Counted from the stretch's first letter, positions 36,699 through 57,735 are shown. The stretch is DNA of 64,000 nucleotides from Hydrotaea diabolus (GCA_963513945.1 OY740722.1:5190774-5254773); one strand, 5' to 3'. The notes: generated from the letters alone by a model not told the origin. Numbers and translations are program-made.

Positions 36699-37290
36699 GG
36701 GGCTATGTCAAATCATGGACCGACAAGGTCCCATTTTACCACGTTTGCTTAATGACTAAATATAACGTACCGTACCCAATTAGGTCCAGATCGAACGTAT
36801 TATGTGGATTCTATAGCGTTTGTACCCAAAATCGTGAAGGACCTTTGTATGGGGGCTATATCAAAATATGGACCGATATAGTTCAATTTCGGAATGTTTG
36901 GTAAGTGATATATTTAAACATGCCACACCAAGTTTGGTTAATATCGGACGTAATATGCGTCTTCTGGAGGAGCCGGACAAAATCGAGTTTCCATTGTATG
37001 GGAGCTATCTATATCCAAATCTGAACCGATTTCTTCCAATAGGGATCGTCCTTGGCCCAAAAAAATTAGCTGTGCCAAATTTCATTAAGATCGGTTAATA
37101 ATTGTGACCTGTACTTTGATTACAAGGATACATCTACAGACGGACGGACATCGCTAAATCGATTCAGAATTTGATTCTGAGTCGATCGGTATAATTTTTG
37201 GTGGGTCTATCTCGCTTCCTTCTGGGTGTTACAAACAAATGCACAAAACCAATATACCCTGTACCACAGTGTGGTGGAGGGTATACAAAT
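36699..37290. repeat. Fly-type dispersed repeat ending in GTGGTGGAGGGTATACA
   Basis: Features typical of a repeat scattered through higher-fly genomes: TATGGGGGCTATATCAAAAT, GGACCGATATAGTTCAATTT, ACAGACGGACGGACATCGCT, a short inverted repeat around TCAGAATTTGATTCTGAGTC, and the terminal CAGTGTGGTGGAGGGTATAC. It is non-coding. Its left edge is hidden by the gap. Family name not known to me. Confidence 0.65.
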
Positions 37291-38295
37291 TATAAAAAAT
37301 CAACTTTTTTAATTTCTTTATATAAAATTTTCAGTCAAAAACTGTTTTTACGGGTTATTTTTTCCTTGAACCTTAACTTACCAAACACAAAATAACTAAA
37401 TATAGTTTTTTCTAATATTTTGACTATATTTTTATAAGCACACAATACTAATGACGACAATAACTGTTGGCACAGAAACACAAACGTTTATCTCAAATCT
37501 TTCTTATTTTTTGTCGCCATACCACCAAGACAAAACTAACGGCATTTACTATAAGCAGCGACTGCAATGGGAATGACAATAACAACCAGTGTTGCCACTA
37601 GAAAGAAAATTTTCCGACCAACAAATTCAGCAAAACGGACCAAATCTCTTTGGAACCTACCAAAATAATAAAAAAAATTGATTTCCTACTTATGAAAAGG
37701 GCCACAATTTGGTAATTCTCTTTTCGATTTCAAAATATTATATCTCATTTTAATCTGAAAAAAAAAACGCACTGTAATCCCAGAAATCTGAGAAGAAAGA
37801 TTATAATTAAATTAAATTAATAGCACACGTAAGGGAAAACTCCGAAACTCGAATATAAAATGGCGCAACGGTTTAAAAAGTCCTAGCGTAAATCTTTCAG
37901 AACCAGCATATTTTTGTTAAATCGTTTAAAACATAATACTTTACCATTATGTTTAAAATCGACCAAAATCTGATTGGTCCGACCATCTGAACAAATCCTA
38001 AAATTTAACATCCATCCGACCGAATTTGGTCGGAAATGACCAAAACGGCAACGCTGATATCAACGCAGTGGCTGAAAGAGATGTTTAACCGTTACTTAAA
38101 CAAAATATGAATGACAATAAGTCTGTTTCTTTACTGTCTGTTTTTTGGATAAAGTTTAAGTAAATGAGAGTAAGATCTAAACTCTCTCTCAAACGCTGAA
38201 AATGACTCTCATTTACCCAAAAGCAAAGAAACGCAAAAAGAAAACGCAAAACACAGACTTAATATTAAAATAGGCAAGCAAAAATTCTATGGTTA
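37291..38295. other. No gene; small inverted repeats
   Basis: GTAAATGAGAGT at 38159 pairs with ACTCTCATTTAC at 38205. A CGACCAAAATCTGATTGGTC stretch near 37959 repeats 'gaccaa' words. No coding region recognised. Confidence 0.4.
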
Positions 38296-39231
38296 CTATG
38301 CAATTTCGTTGTCGCGAATATACAATATTTTTTTGAGTGCCAATTTACGAATTTCTTTACAATCGTCGAATAACATGCTCAACAAAACATTTTCACTGTG
38401 TGCGAAATATGAATTATTCTGTATTACGGGATTTACGATGTTACGTAAGTTGTCTGGTAAATATTGCGTCCACTGGATGAATTTTCCAAGCAGAGCACTA
38501 CCGTATACAGCCGAATTGTAGTATTTGACTTTGAAATACATGGGAACATACACTTTCATGATGTACCTTGCCAAAATTTGTAAATTTTGTGATGGGTTTT
38601 CTGTCGCAATATACACACGGAGCAATCTACTAGCTTTTGTTATCCATCTCGAATGTCCTACAGGTCCAGGTTTGATGTTTGCCAGATTAATTGAGCAACT
38701 ACCATTTGAAACGGCTTGGGCAATTTGGTATAGATATTTAGCGTCCGTGGAAAATTGATTTGAAGCATCTATACTCATTGGAGGAATGTGTTCAAGTGGA
38801 ATAAGTTGAAAATTGTCGATAACCTGAAAAATGTTTAAATTATTTCAATAAAAAAATTACAAAACTATTTCGTATAGAGAAAGAAGAAGTAAAGTTATGA
38901 TATTTACTTGTAATGTATTGCAAATATCTATCCTTTGAGCTAACAATCCAGTGCTTTTTGTCGGTCCAGTAGTGGTCCATTTTTCGACAGCGTTGTACAG
39001 ATGTCGGAACGGCAATTCGTTGAAATGAAGTAAACAGATAAACCAATGTATTGGTCTATCTAGATAGCGTTCGATGAGACGCAATATACCTCCAGATGTG
39101 CCAGTGTTTCCCACCTCACCGTCACTACAGACGGCAATTAAATTTTCAAGTGAAAGATTTTTAGATTTGAAAAATTCAATCAATTCGGCTTGTTTCGCTT
39201 TGGAGGTTTCGCCTTTGCCTTCTAAATTCAC
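38296..39231 (-). pseudogene. Second member of the 8-bp-duplication transposase family, two exons
   Basis: Exon A (39231-38909) follows an acceptor TTGGCTAG and holds VCSDGEVGNTGTSGGI, then FICLLHFNELPFRHLY. Exon B (38823-38296) reads KYLYQIAQAVSNG, PGPVGHSRWITKASRLLRVY, FAHSENVLLSMLFDDCKEI. The intron between (38908-38824) has GTAAAT...TTTCAG ends and the frame is kept. Block by block it matches the transposase at 15202-17153 (same CDG/CSDG aspartate, same CLLHFNELPFRH, same HSRW), but at roughly half identity, so it is a distinct family member. The 5' exons are missing past the (TA)n tract, and the ORF stops after RDNEIA. A host-domesticated copy is possible, but the truncation argues for a fragment. 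Confidence 0.75.
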
Positions 39232-39316
39232 CTAGCCAATTAGTGACGAATGTGGTTCACGTATTAGTACTAGGTGTGGTTCTTTTCGCATTGTAGTGTG
39301 ATATACTTCATTAATT

Positions 39317-39602
<286 letters not shown>

Positions 39603-39684
39603 TAATGAAGTATATCACACTACAATGCGAAAAGAACCACACCTAGTACTAATACGTGAACCACATTCGTCACTAATTGGCTAG

Positions 39685-40041
39685 GTGAATTTAGAAGGCA
39701 AAGGCGAAACCTCCAAAGCGAAACAAGCCGAATTGATTGAATTTTTCAAATCTAAAAATCTTTCACTTGAAAATTTAATTGCCGTCTGTAGTGACGGTGA
39801 GGTGGGAAACACTGGCACATCTGGAGGTATATTGCGTCTCATCGAACGCTATCTAGATAGACCAATACATTGGTTTATCTGTTTACTTCATTTCAACGAA
39901 TTGCCGTTCCGACATCTGTACAACGCTGTCGAAAAATGGACCACTACTGGACCGACAAAAAGCACTGGATTGTTAGCTCAAAGGATAGATATTTGCAATA
40001 CATTACAAGTAAATATCATAACTTTACTTCTTCTTTCTCTA
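39685..40041 (+). pseudogene. Mirrored exon A of the transposase-like gene
   Basis: Identical in translation to 39231-38909 (NLEGKGETSKAK, SDGEVGNTGTSG, CLLHFNELPFRH). It then continues 80 bp into the intron and ends at 40041, where unrelated sequence begins. It lacks all downstream exons and cannot make a functional protein. It is the inverted copy in palindrome P1. Confidence 0.9.
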
Positions 40042-40631
40042 CTCAATATTCTTGTTAATTTTGTTGTATGGCACACCATGTGTACTAAAACCGTTATATA
40101 AGTCCAAATTAACTTGCTTTCGGAGGTTTGTTCCTCATACAGACTCCTCTAAAATATGGTATTAGATTTTTTCCAAATTTATTTGTATCGGTCTTTTTTT
40201 TGTTTTTTGATTTCTTCTTGTTGTTTGTGATTCCTATTCCCCTTTTGTATGGTTTTTGATAAAGAACTTCTACCATTGCCACTCCCTCCATTCGCTTATT
40301 GTATATCACATTTTCTCCAATATGCTGGTAAGCATTTCAAGCGGTCTTAAATCCACCAAGAGCTGATATAATAGGTATAAGTGGAAGAAATCTACCAACT
40401 TGGCACCCGAATTACTCTAGGTATACTGACTTGAGATTTTTTACCATTAAACGATTTTTGAGCAAAACGAATGTCACTGTTAATATTATGTAGTTTTTCT
40501 TTCTTAAGAACTACAGTTGCAATATTAAGTGCAGTTTTAGATATATTTTTTCGACATTTTGATAAAGGTTTTATCTTCTGTATTCCCATACCAAAATTTA
40601 CTTTAGCCTTCAAAGCGTTGGTAACTTAAAA
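40040..40631 (-). pseudogene. Mirrored fragment of the Polinton-type core/protease region
   Basis: Same peptides as 45990-46580 on the opposite strand (MKAKVNFGMGIQKIK, then QKPYKRGIGITNNKKK, then PYFRGVCMRN). The copy is cut at 40040, just before the YYDSFGN block, so the catalytic Asp and Cys half of the protease is absent. It is the secondary copy in palindrome P2. Confidence 0.7.
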
Positions 40632-40850
40632 TGCGTTTATCTTTTCTCCAGTTGTACTATATTTAGCCTCTACTCTTTCGAAAATATTCCAAATATTAAT
40701 TACCTTAAACTTTACTTATTGTTAGTATAATTTAGGAAAAAGTGGGTGTATAACAATATCTGTAGGTAGAATCTGGGTAAGCTCTAATCGACATAAAAAC
40801 TTTGTTGAAATGTAGCATACATATCGTAGGTATATATATATATATATATA

Positions 40851-45768
<4,918 letters not shown>

Positions 45769-45989
45769 TATATATATATATATATATATACCTACGATAT
45801 GTATGCTACATTTCAACAAAGTTTTTATGTCGATTAGAGCTTACCCAGATTCTACCTACAGATATTGTTATACACCCACTTTTTCCTAAATTATACTAAC
45901 AATAAGTAAAGTTTAAGGTAATTAATATTTGGAATATTTTCGAAAGAGTAGAGGCTAAATATAGTACAACTGGAGAAAAGATAAACGCA

Positions 45990-46717
45990 TTTTAAGTTAC
46001 CAACGCTTTGAAGGCTAAAGTAAATTTTGGTATGGGAATACAGAAGATAAAACCTTTATCAAAATGTCGAAAAAATATATCTAAAACTGCACTTAATATT
46101 GCAACTGTAGTTCTTAAGAAAGAAAAACTACATAATATTAACAGTGACATTCGTTTTGCTCAAAAATCGTTTAATGGTAAAAAATCTCAAGTCAGTATAC
46201 CTAGAGTAATTCGGGTGCCAAGTTGGTAGATTTCTTCCACTTATACCTATTATATCAGCTCTTGGTGGATTTAAGACCGCTTGAAATGCTTACCAGCATA
46301 TTGGAGAAAATGTGATATACAATAAGCGAATGGAGGGAGTGGCAATGGTAGAAGTTCTTTATCAAAAACCATACAAAAGGGGAATAGGAATCACAAACAA
46401 CAAGAAGAAATCAAAAAACAAAAAAAAGACCGATACAAATAAATTTGGAAAAAATCTAATACCATATTTTAGAGGAGTCTGTATGAGGAACAAACCTCCG
46501 AAAGCAAGTTAATTTGGACTTATATAACGGTTTTAGTACACATGGTGTGCCATACAACAAAATTAACAAGAATATTGAGTACTATGATAGTTTTGGAAAC
46601 ATTCAACACCCTCTCAAAAATGTACCACATCTAGGGGATAATATAAAATATAATAATAAGTCGGAGCATAATTTTCAATCATTCCATTGTGGACATTTAT
46701 GTTTAAAATCTATGTAA
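45990..46717 (+). pseudogene. Polinton-type core-like protein and adenovirus-type protease relic
   Basis: Three adjacent pieces follow the gene order seen in insect Polinton-like elements. A basic Lys-rich core-like segment (46008-46229, KAKVNFGMGIQKIKPLSK... then PRVIRVPSW) is followed by FLPLIPIISALGGF and QKPYKRGIGITNNKKK (46233-46500). A cysteine-protease-like segment (46440-46717) comes last, with PYFRGVCMRN, a His in STHGVPY, an Asp in YYDSFGN and a Cys in FHCGHLCL, resembling the His-Asp-Cys set of adenain-like proteases. Stops separate the parts, so it is broken. This is inferred from remembered family patterns; no search was possible. The continuous copy is this one; the mirrored copy at 40040-40631 is cut short. 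Confidence 0.65.
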
Positions 46718-46910
46718 TATTTAAAAATGATAACATTAACTTGAATCTATATGGGTTGATATTTATATTTCGGGTCCTGACAATACTAGTTTTCCCAGAT
46801 GCAAACTGAAAACTTTGACATTTTTTAGCATAACTTCAGCCAGAACGTTTTGTCATTTGAGGGTGAATTGTTTTGTTTACAGTGTGTTGAAAAATTCATC
46901 TCAGTCAAAA

Positions 46911-47673
46911 ATGGATTTATCCCGTGATCATTTTCGAGCGATGATTTATACGATTTTCGTCGTGTGTTATCGAGACAAGAGTGTTAAAATAAACTTGTAT
47001 CGACTTTTGGCGATGAAGCACCATCAAAACCACTGTTAATCAGTCACTTTGCGTGCACTAATTTAGAAAGACCGACATGTGACATACCGTGAGATTGGGG
47101 CATCCTTGGGCATTAGTATGACAAGCATCAATAATATATTGCATGTTCATTTGGCCGTGAAGAAATTTGTTCTCGTTGGGCCCCACAAAAAGGCTCTTAT
47201 AGATCGGTGCAAAGAGATGGTGAAAAAGTATATGTAACTGTGGTAGCTCCTATAGTGGAACTTAGGATGGTCAATTCTGAGTGGTACAAAACCATCTGTT
47301 TTCCAAAAGGGTTCGAAGAAATGAGGAATGATAATAAGAGAAGACGAATCATTTTGCAGCACGACAATGCGAGCTCTCATACATCAGCTGAAACGATGAG
47401 CTATTTGACCACTCAAGATAATATGTCGAATTGATGGGCCATCCACTGCATAGCCCTGATTTGGGACCTAATGACTTCTTCCCAAGTAATAAGAAAAAAT
47501 GCGTGGTCAACGTATTTCATCGCCCGAAGCAGCCGTTAAAGCATTAAAAAATCATGTTTTGGTGGTGTCTCAGTCGAAAAAGTGCTTCGAAAATTGGTTT
47601 GTCCGCATGCAAAAGTGTATTGATCTTAAAGGACAATATTTTGTTTTTATTGCCGGATCCAAAATATAAATAG
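46911..47673 (+). pseudogene. mariner transposase relic of a second subfamily, internally deleted
   Basis: The start MDLSRDHFRAMIY resembles the N-terminus of mariner proteins of another subfamily than the one at 23876. It is followed, with frame changes, by DRHVTYREIGASLGISMTSI and LHVHLAVKKF. Then part of the catalytic core is missing, including the first aspartate. LQHDNASSHTS holds the second aspartate and SPDLGPNDFF the third. The tail SKIGLSACKSVLILKDNILF ends at about 47673. No clear terminal repeats were found. Confidence 0.85.
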
Positions 47674-51562
<3,889 letters not shown>

Positions 51563-52104
51563 ATGCCGCCTCGAAATTCTCTTTCTCTAAAAGGCAAAAT
51601 TTCCATAATTAATTTCCAAGAGAAAGAAAGGCTTTCAGTACGTGATATTGCAAAAAGGTAAGTTTATTCTTAGTTATTGCTGATAAGTCGTGTTTATTAA
51701 TTTATTCTTTAAAGATTTAACATTGGAAAGACACAATCTGCTGAAATATTAAAAAATATGGAAGTTATTAAAGAAAAGTGGCAATCTGGTATTAATGTCC
51801 ACTACAAAAAAAATTGTCTAACCGCAAAGGGTCCCAGGTTGACAAGTTGTGCTACGATTGGTTTGCGGTGGCCAGGAGCAAGAATATTCCCATTTCAGGG
51901 CCAATAGTAAAGACTAAGGCCAAAGAAATAGCTGAGCTGGTGGGTTATTCCGGGTTTTGTGCATCGGATGGATGGTTACAAAAATGGCGCAATCGACACA
52001 ACATAACTTTCAAGTGCATATCAGGTGAATCTTCAGATGTTAGCCCGGAGGATGTCAATCAGTTTAGGGCAAAACTTCCTTCAATGCTGAGTCAATATCA
52101 ATAG
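51563..52104 (+). pseudogene. Tigger transposase fragment fused to Helitron Rep
   Basis: From ATG 51563 the sequence equals the Tigger gene start at 43927 (exon 1, 57-bp intron, exon 2) up to MLSQYQ, near residue 160. It has one A fewer in the A-run before TTGTCTAACC but lacks the extra T seen in the full copies. It stops at 52104. The Helitron frame runs straight into it (HILIWLNAMPPRNSL), with CGCAATGCCGCC shared at the junction. Confidence 0.92.
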
Positions 52105-53223
52105 TACTGCTAAGGTCTTAATGCAAAATATGTGGCTTGAAGATACAGGATGGGAAATAGTAGGGAGATACAGGGACTGGGTAATGAGTGGCAGGTCAAA
52201 GCACATTAATCAAGTCTAATTAGCTTTGGAAATCCTATATAACTAACATACATTAGCTTTGATATAAGTACGTGCTGTGACCCTTCTTTTGGTAATAGGA
52301 AATCCTATGTGGTTTTCAGATAGTCCAAGATAATTAATTTTTATTACATTGGACATGAGTACGTGATGTGACCCTTTTTTTATTTGTTTCCAATGTGGTT
52401 TTCGGATAGTGTTAGATAATTATTTTTATTTGCTTGGATATGAGTACGTGATGTCACCCCCTTTTTATTTGAAGATACAGGGTGAAATATAATAAATTTT
52501 TATTATCTTGTGTATGGGGAACGTGATGTGATCCTTTTTTATTTGATATGGTGTACGATTAAACATCGAATGAAGTCTTTGCTTCAGCGATCGTCATAGT
52601 TCTGAGCCTTTTTTTCGAATAGTTCCGTCAACACGGTGCTTGTGAATGTATGTGGTATCTTAGCGATCGTTCATTTATCTTTGTTAAAATTCGTCAATTT
52701 TCTGAGCCTTTCTTTTGAAATTTTCCGTCAACATGGTGCTTGTGTTTAGAAGTATTCAAGTTATTGTTTTAGAATTTTTGTTTTAGGGTTGCACATGTTC
52801 ATATCTTTTGTCGTCATTGTTTTTTATAAACCCTATATTTTTTTGTTGCTGTCTGATAGAAAATCCCTTATGTCCATGTTGTGTGTGTGCTATAGTTCTG
52901 CTGTGTTCGTCGTAGTTCTATTTCGGTCAACACGGTGCTTGTGGATGTATGTGGTATCTTAGCGATCGTTCATTTCTCTTTGTTAAAATTCGTCCATTTT
53001 CTGAGCCTTTCTTTGGAATTTTTCCGTCAACATGGTGCTTGTGTTTAGATATATTCAAGTGTTTGTTTTAGAGTTGCACGTGTTCATATTTTTCTTTTTT
53101 GCTGTCTGATAGAATATCCCTTATGCCCATGTTGTGTCTGTGCTAGGGTTCTGTTGTGTTCGTTAGAGTTCTGAGCATTTCTTTGGAATTTTTCTGTCCA
53201 CACGGTGCGTAGGTGTATGCGTG
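52105..53223 (-). repeat. Inverted fragments of the 6.7-27.7 kb array family
   Basis: About 52240-52540 carries four copies of a GGAAATCCTATGTGGTTTTC...ACGTGATGTGACCC unit, the inverse of 6960-7260. 52560-53220 carries inverse copies of the 171-bp repeat surroundings: CGATCG, TTCTGAGCCTTTCTTTGGAA, CCGTCAACATGGTGCTTGTG, and TGCTGTCTGATAGAA. The first 130 bp after the Tigger fragment are unassigned. Confidence 0.75.
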
Positions 53224-53618
53224 CGTTTGTGTGTTTGATATTTCAGAGATCTTTAATTTTTCTTTTCAATTTCAACTCGTAGGGTACTGAACCTTTCTTT
53301 TTAAATTTTCTGTCAAAAAATGCTTGGGGTAAAAAATGGTGTAGGGGTACGTGCTCGTCTGTTCTATCGTCATTGTTTTGATAACCCTGTCGCTAGAATT
53401 ATGTTATATTTTGGGTTTGACAATTTGTTTCCCTGTTTTGATTTTCAAGTGACAATGTACTTGATTTTGAATGTATGTGAAAATTGTGGTTTGTGACTTT
53501 GTGCCAATTTCTCTAGTCTGTCGCAGGTGACTATTTCGATTATACTGTGGCATGAAACTGAATGCATATGATAACTAAATTGTTTAATTTATGACCACTT
53601 GTTTGTAATATTGTTGTT

Positions 53619-53864
53619 GTGTTTGATTATAACGAAGAAGCTATGGAAGCCGAAAACATTCCAAATGCTCAACCATCCCTTTTGGACGAAGACGAGGGAG
53701 ATATCAGTGGAAAGAACGAGGAACCAATCGTTATTGAGGATGATGAAAGCATACATATAGAAGATAGACCAGATAACGTTGTTGTTGTGGTTGATTACAA
53801 CGAAGAAGCTATGGAAGCCGAAAACATTCCAAATGCTCAACCATCCATGTCATTCACCCCTTAG
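53619..53864 (+). CDS. Acidic hypothetical ORF with internal 18-residue repeat, copy 1
   Basis: No family recognised. The 81-codon frame (first codon GTG; no upstream ATG in frame) starts and ends with the same block DYNEEAMEAENIPNAQPS. Between them is an acidic linker with DEDEGDISG, then EEPIVIEDDESIHIED and a VVVVV run. The repeat is conserved at DNA level too (TTACAACGAAGAAGCTATGG vs TTATAACGAAGAAGCTATGG). It may be an exon of a larger gene, or the repeat may just be a DNA duplication. Its copy at 54871 keeps the frame with one amino-acid change (K to E). Confidence 0.3.
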   Translation: MFDYNEEAMEAENIPNAQPSLLDEDEGDISGKNEEPIVIEDDESIHIEDRPDNVVVVVDYNEEAMEAENIPNAQPSMSFTP

Positions 53865-54870
53865 CCTTAAAGTTTACTAATCTGTCAGTAAACTTGATTT
53901 GAAACAATAGAAATAGCGAGTAAAATATGGAGAGACTGTATAGTTTTGAATTAAGTTTCCCATGATGAGCTCAAATACAGAATTGATTTCATGCTTCAAT
54001 TTTTTAAACTTTAATAAAATTCTTAGCATTAAGGAAATGAAACCACACAAAAACTACAACAAAACTGGAGCATACAGAACATCTAAAAAGAATAGAGATA
54101 CAATCGCATTAAAGATAGCTGAAAAAATATTATATCTCCCCAAAAAGATTTAACTCTCTGGCAGATAATGCATTTCAACGGTTAAACGATACATCCTTCG
54201 CCACAACAAAGATACCCTTAAATGAGGATCAGGATCATCCACTATGCCGATTAGAGCTTACCCAGATACTACCTACAGATATTTTTTATACACCCACTTT
54301 CCCGTAAATTAGACTAACAATAATTAAGTCTGGATCTGTGAAGGAACTTCTAAAATTGTTCATGGCAAACCTTTTAAATGTCCTTATCATTCAGTCCATT
54401 TTCTGAGCTGAAAAACAACGGAAGCTAGTACTACAATTAATTATTACCGTGAATCTACACTTTCCGAGGTTTGTGCGTTTGTGTGTTTGATATTTCAGAG
54501 ATCTTTAATTTTTCTTTTCAATTTCAACTCGTAGGGTACTGAACCTTTCTTTTAAATTTTCCGTCAAAAAATGCTTGGGGTAAAAAATGGTGTAGGGGTA
54601 CGTGCTCGTCTGTTCTATCGTCATTGTTTTGATAACCCTGTCGCTAGAATTATGTTATATTTTTGGGTTTGACAATTTGTTTCCCTGTTTTGATTTTCAA
54701 GTGACAATGTACTTGATTTTGAATGTATGTGAAAATTGTGGTTTGTGACTTTGTGCCAATTTCTCTAGTCTGTCGCAGGTGACTATTTCGATTATACTGT
54801 GGCATGAAACTGAATGCATATGATAACTAAATTGTTTAATTTATGACCACTTGTTTGTAATATTGTTGTT

Positions 54871-55116
54871 GTGTTTGATTATAACGAAGAAGCTATGGAA
54901 GCCGAAAACATTCCAAATGCTCAACCATCCCTTTTGGACGAAGACGAGGGAGATATCAGTGGAGAGAACGAGGAACCAATCGTTATTGAGGATGATGAAA
55001 GCATACATATAGAAGATAGACCAGATAACGTTGTTGTTGTGGTTGATTACAACGAAGAAGCTATGGAAGCCGAAAACATTCCAAATGCTCAACCATCCAT
55101 GTCATTCACCCCTTAG
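54871..55116 (+). CDS. Acidic hypothetical ORF, copy 2
   Basis: Same 81-codon frame as 53619-53864 with ISGENEEP for ISGKNEEP. It lies in the second copy of the 919-bp segment. A third, partial copy (from DESIHIED on) is at about 55400-55523. Function unknown; coding status uncertain. Confidence 0.3.
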   Translation: MFDYNEEAMEAENIPNAQPSLLDEDEGDISGENEEPIVIEDDESIHIEDRPDNVVVVVDYNEEAMEAENIPNAQPSMSFTP

Positions 55117-55523
55117 CCTTAAAGTTTACTAATTTGTCAGTAAACTTGATTTGAAACAATAGAAATAGCGAGTAAAATATGGAGAGACTGTATAGTTTTG
55201 AATTAAGTTTCCCATGATGAGCTCAAATACAGAATTGATTTCATGCTTCAATTTTTTAAACTTTAATAAAATTCTTAGCATTAAGGAAATGAAACCACAC
55301 AAAAACTACAACAAAACTGGAGCATACAGAACATCTAAAAAGAATGGAGATACAATCGCATTAAAGATAGCTGAAAAAATATTATATCTCCCCATATATA
55401 TGATGAAAGCATACATATAGAAGATAGACCAGATAACGTTGTTGTTGTGGTTGATTACAACGAAGAAGCTATGGAAGCCGAAAACATTCCAAATGCTCAA
55501 CCATCCATGTCATTCACCCCTTA

Positions 55524-56488
55524 AGCTTCGTTTTCATTATGTCAAATTCAATGGCAAATGTAGTCAGTTAGGTGAAAACGGGTAGTCATATGGTGACATT
55601 TACGTTTGACGTCATATATGACTATGCTTTGTCAAACCAAATGGCAGTCAAGTGAAAACGGGTAAATTTATGACAATTGACCGATATGGCATCATTTGAC
55701 AAGGAGAATCCATTTGCCAACATGTTGGCAAATGCAAACACATTTGGCATGCAAACAGCTGATTTTGCTGGCATTTTCAACAAGCGAAGGAAGAAAACGA
55801 GCAAAGGAGGAAATCACCATCAGGAAAGAGCCATCAGGCTTGAAAAGCTATCGCCTGACGCCAGATAGCGTAATGTTACGGCCACTCTCTCACCAACCGA
55901 GATGGATTTTCGGAATCTAGTGTCCAGCTTTTTAATATATGGCGTCAGACGCTCCACCAAATAATTAAAGTCTTCGACACTCATTCGCACAAAATTGTGA
56001 AACCACTGCGGATCTTGGTCCCTCAGCTTACAATGCAGAGTGCGATAGAAGCCACTCCTGCTTCTGATGGTCAAGCCTGGCCGTATCCACCACTTTTTGG
56101 CACTTCTTCTTTTTGCTTCATTCTTTTCTTTTCATTCCTTTAAAGTAGTCACTACTACCAATGCCGCTGCGACGGCAATTTGCTTATTCATGGACATTCT
56201 GTTGTTTAAAAAAAATTGAAAATTTTGCTACCACGTCGCTTTTGACACAAAAATTTCAATTAATTTCTTCTTCTTCTCGCAAAAATCATATGACGACAGA
56301 TGTGTTTAGCTAGCATAATGAAAACGGTGTGGCAAATGACTGACAACAAATGTGGATGTCAAATGTTGCCATTTGGGTTTTGTGTCAGTTATGACGTTGT
56401 AGTGAAAACGCGTTTGACACCAAATGCAAATGTCGACGAATGTGCCATTTCTGTTTGCCATTGAATTTGACATAATGAAAACGAAGCT
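55524..56488. mobile_element. Non-autonomous Harbinger element, TTA target duplication
   Basis: Ends AGCTTCGTTTTCATTATGTC (55524) and its inverse at 56488 match for over 30 bp. TTA flanks both sides. The empty site is present twice in the same array (CACCCCTTAGCC at 53855 and 55107). Subterminal AAGTGAAAACGGGTA-type words repeat at both sides. It carries the remains of one Harbinger gene. Confidence 0.95.
55820..56074 (-). pseudogene. Harbinger transposase N-terminal fragment
   Basis: The minus frame reads IRSRSGFYRTLHCKLRDQD, then FVRMSVEDFNYLVERL, then ERVAVTLRYLASGDSFSSL, the N-terminal helical region that precedes the DDE domain in Harbinger transposases. The whole catalytic domain is missing, so the element depends on a relative. 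It is a different family from the element at 12258. Confidence 0.85.
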
Positions 56489-56722
56489 TTAGCCTTAAAG
56501 TTTACTAATCTGTCAGTAAACTTGATTTGAAACAATAGAAATAGCGAGTAAAATATGGAGAGACTGTATAGTTTTGAATTAAGTTTCCCATGATGAGCTC
56601 AAATACAGAATTGATTTCATGCTTCAATTTTTTAAACTTTAATAAAATTCTTAGCATTAAGGAAATGAAACCACACAAAAACTACAACAAAACTGGAGCA
56701 TACAGAACATCTAAAAAGAATG

Positions 56723-57618
<896 letters not shown>

Positions 57619-57632
57619 TAATGATATATATA

Positions 57633-57690
<58 letters not shown>

Positions 57691-57735
57691 GTCGCAGGTG
57701 ACTATATGTATGCTAAATATATATATATACACACA

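Larger units (their letters stand above)
53224..55394 (+). repeat. Duplicated 919-bp segment (offset 1252 bp) with unique spacer
   Basis: 53224-54142 and 54476-55394 are almost identical (differences at e.g. 53714 K/E and 54093 R/G codons). The 333-bp spacer 54143-54475 contains CGATTAGAGCTTACCCAGAT, also found at 45833-45852 beside the right Tigger copy. The segment starts in inverted 171-bp repeat sequence and ends just after CTCCCC. Confidence 0.93.
55400..56720 (+). repeat. Third, partial copy of the duplicated segment, split by a transposon
   Basis: 55403-55523 repeats 53744-53863 (GATGAAAGCATACATATAGA to CACCCCTTA). 56489-56720 repeats the following sequence (TTAGCCTTAAAGTTTACTAA to ACATCTAAAAAGAATG). 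The 965-bp Harbinger-type element stands between. At the left it joins copy 2 by CTCCCC|ATATATATGATGAAAG, at the right Tigger sequence by AAGAATG|ATCCCGC. Confidence 0.9.

Noticed and set aside
36494..36904. ORF of 136 residues across the gap
   Set aside because: Half of it is unknown bases; the rest is a non-coding dispersed repeat.
55677..55868. Plus ORF of 63 residues inside the small Harbinger element as its Myb partner
   Set aside because: No SANT/Myb residues visible; it mostly overlaps subterminal repeats and the opposite-strand transposase fragment.
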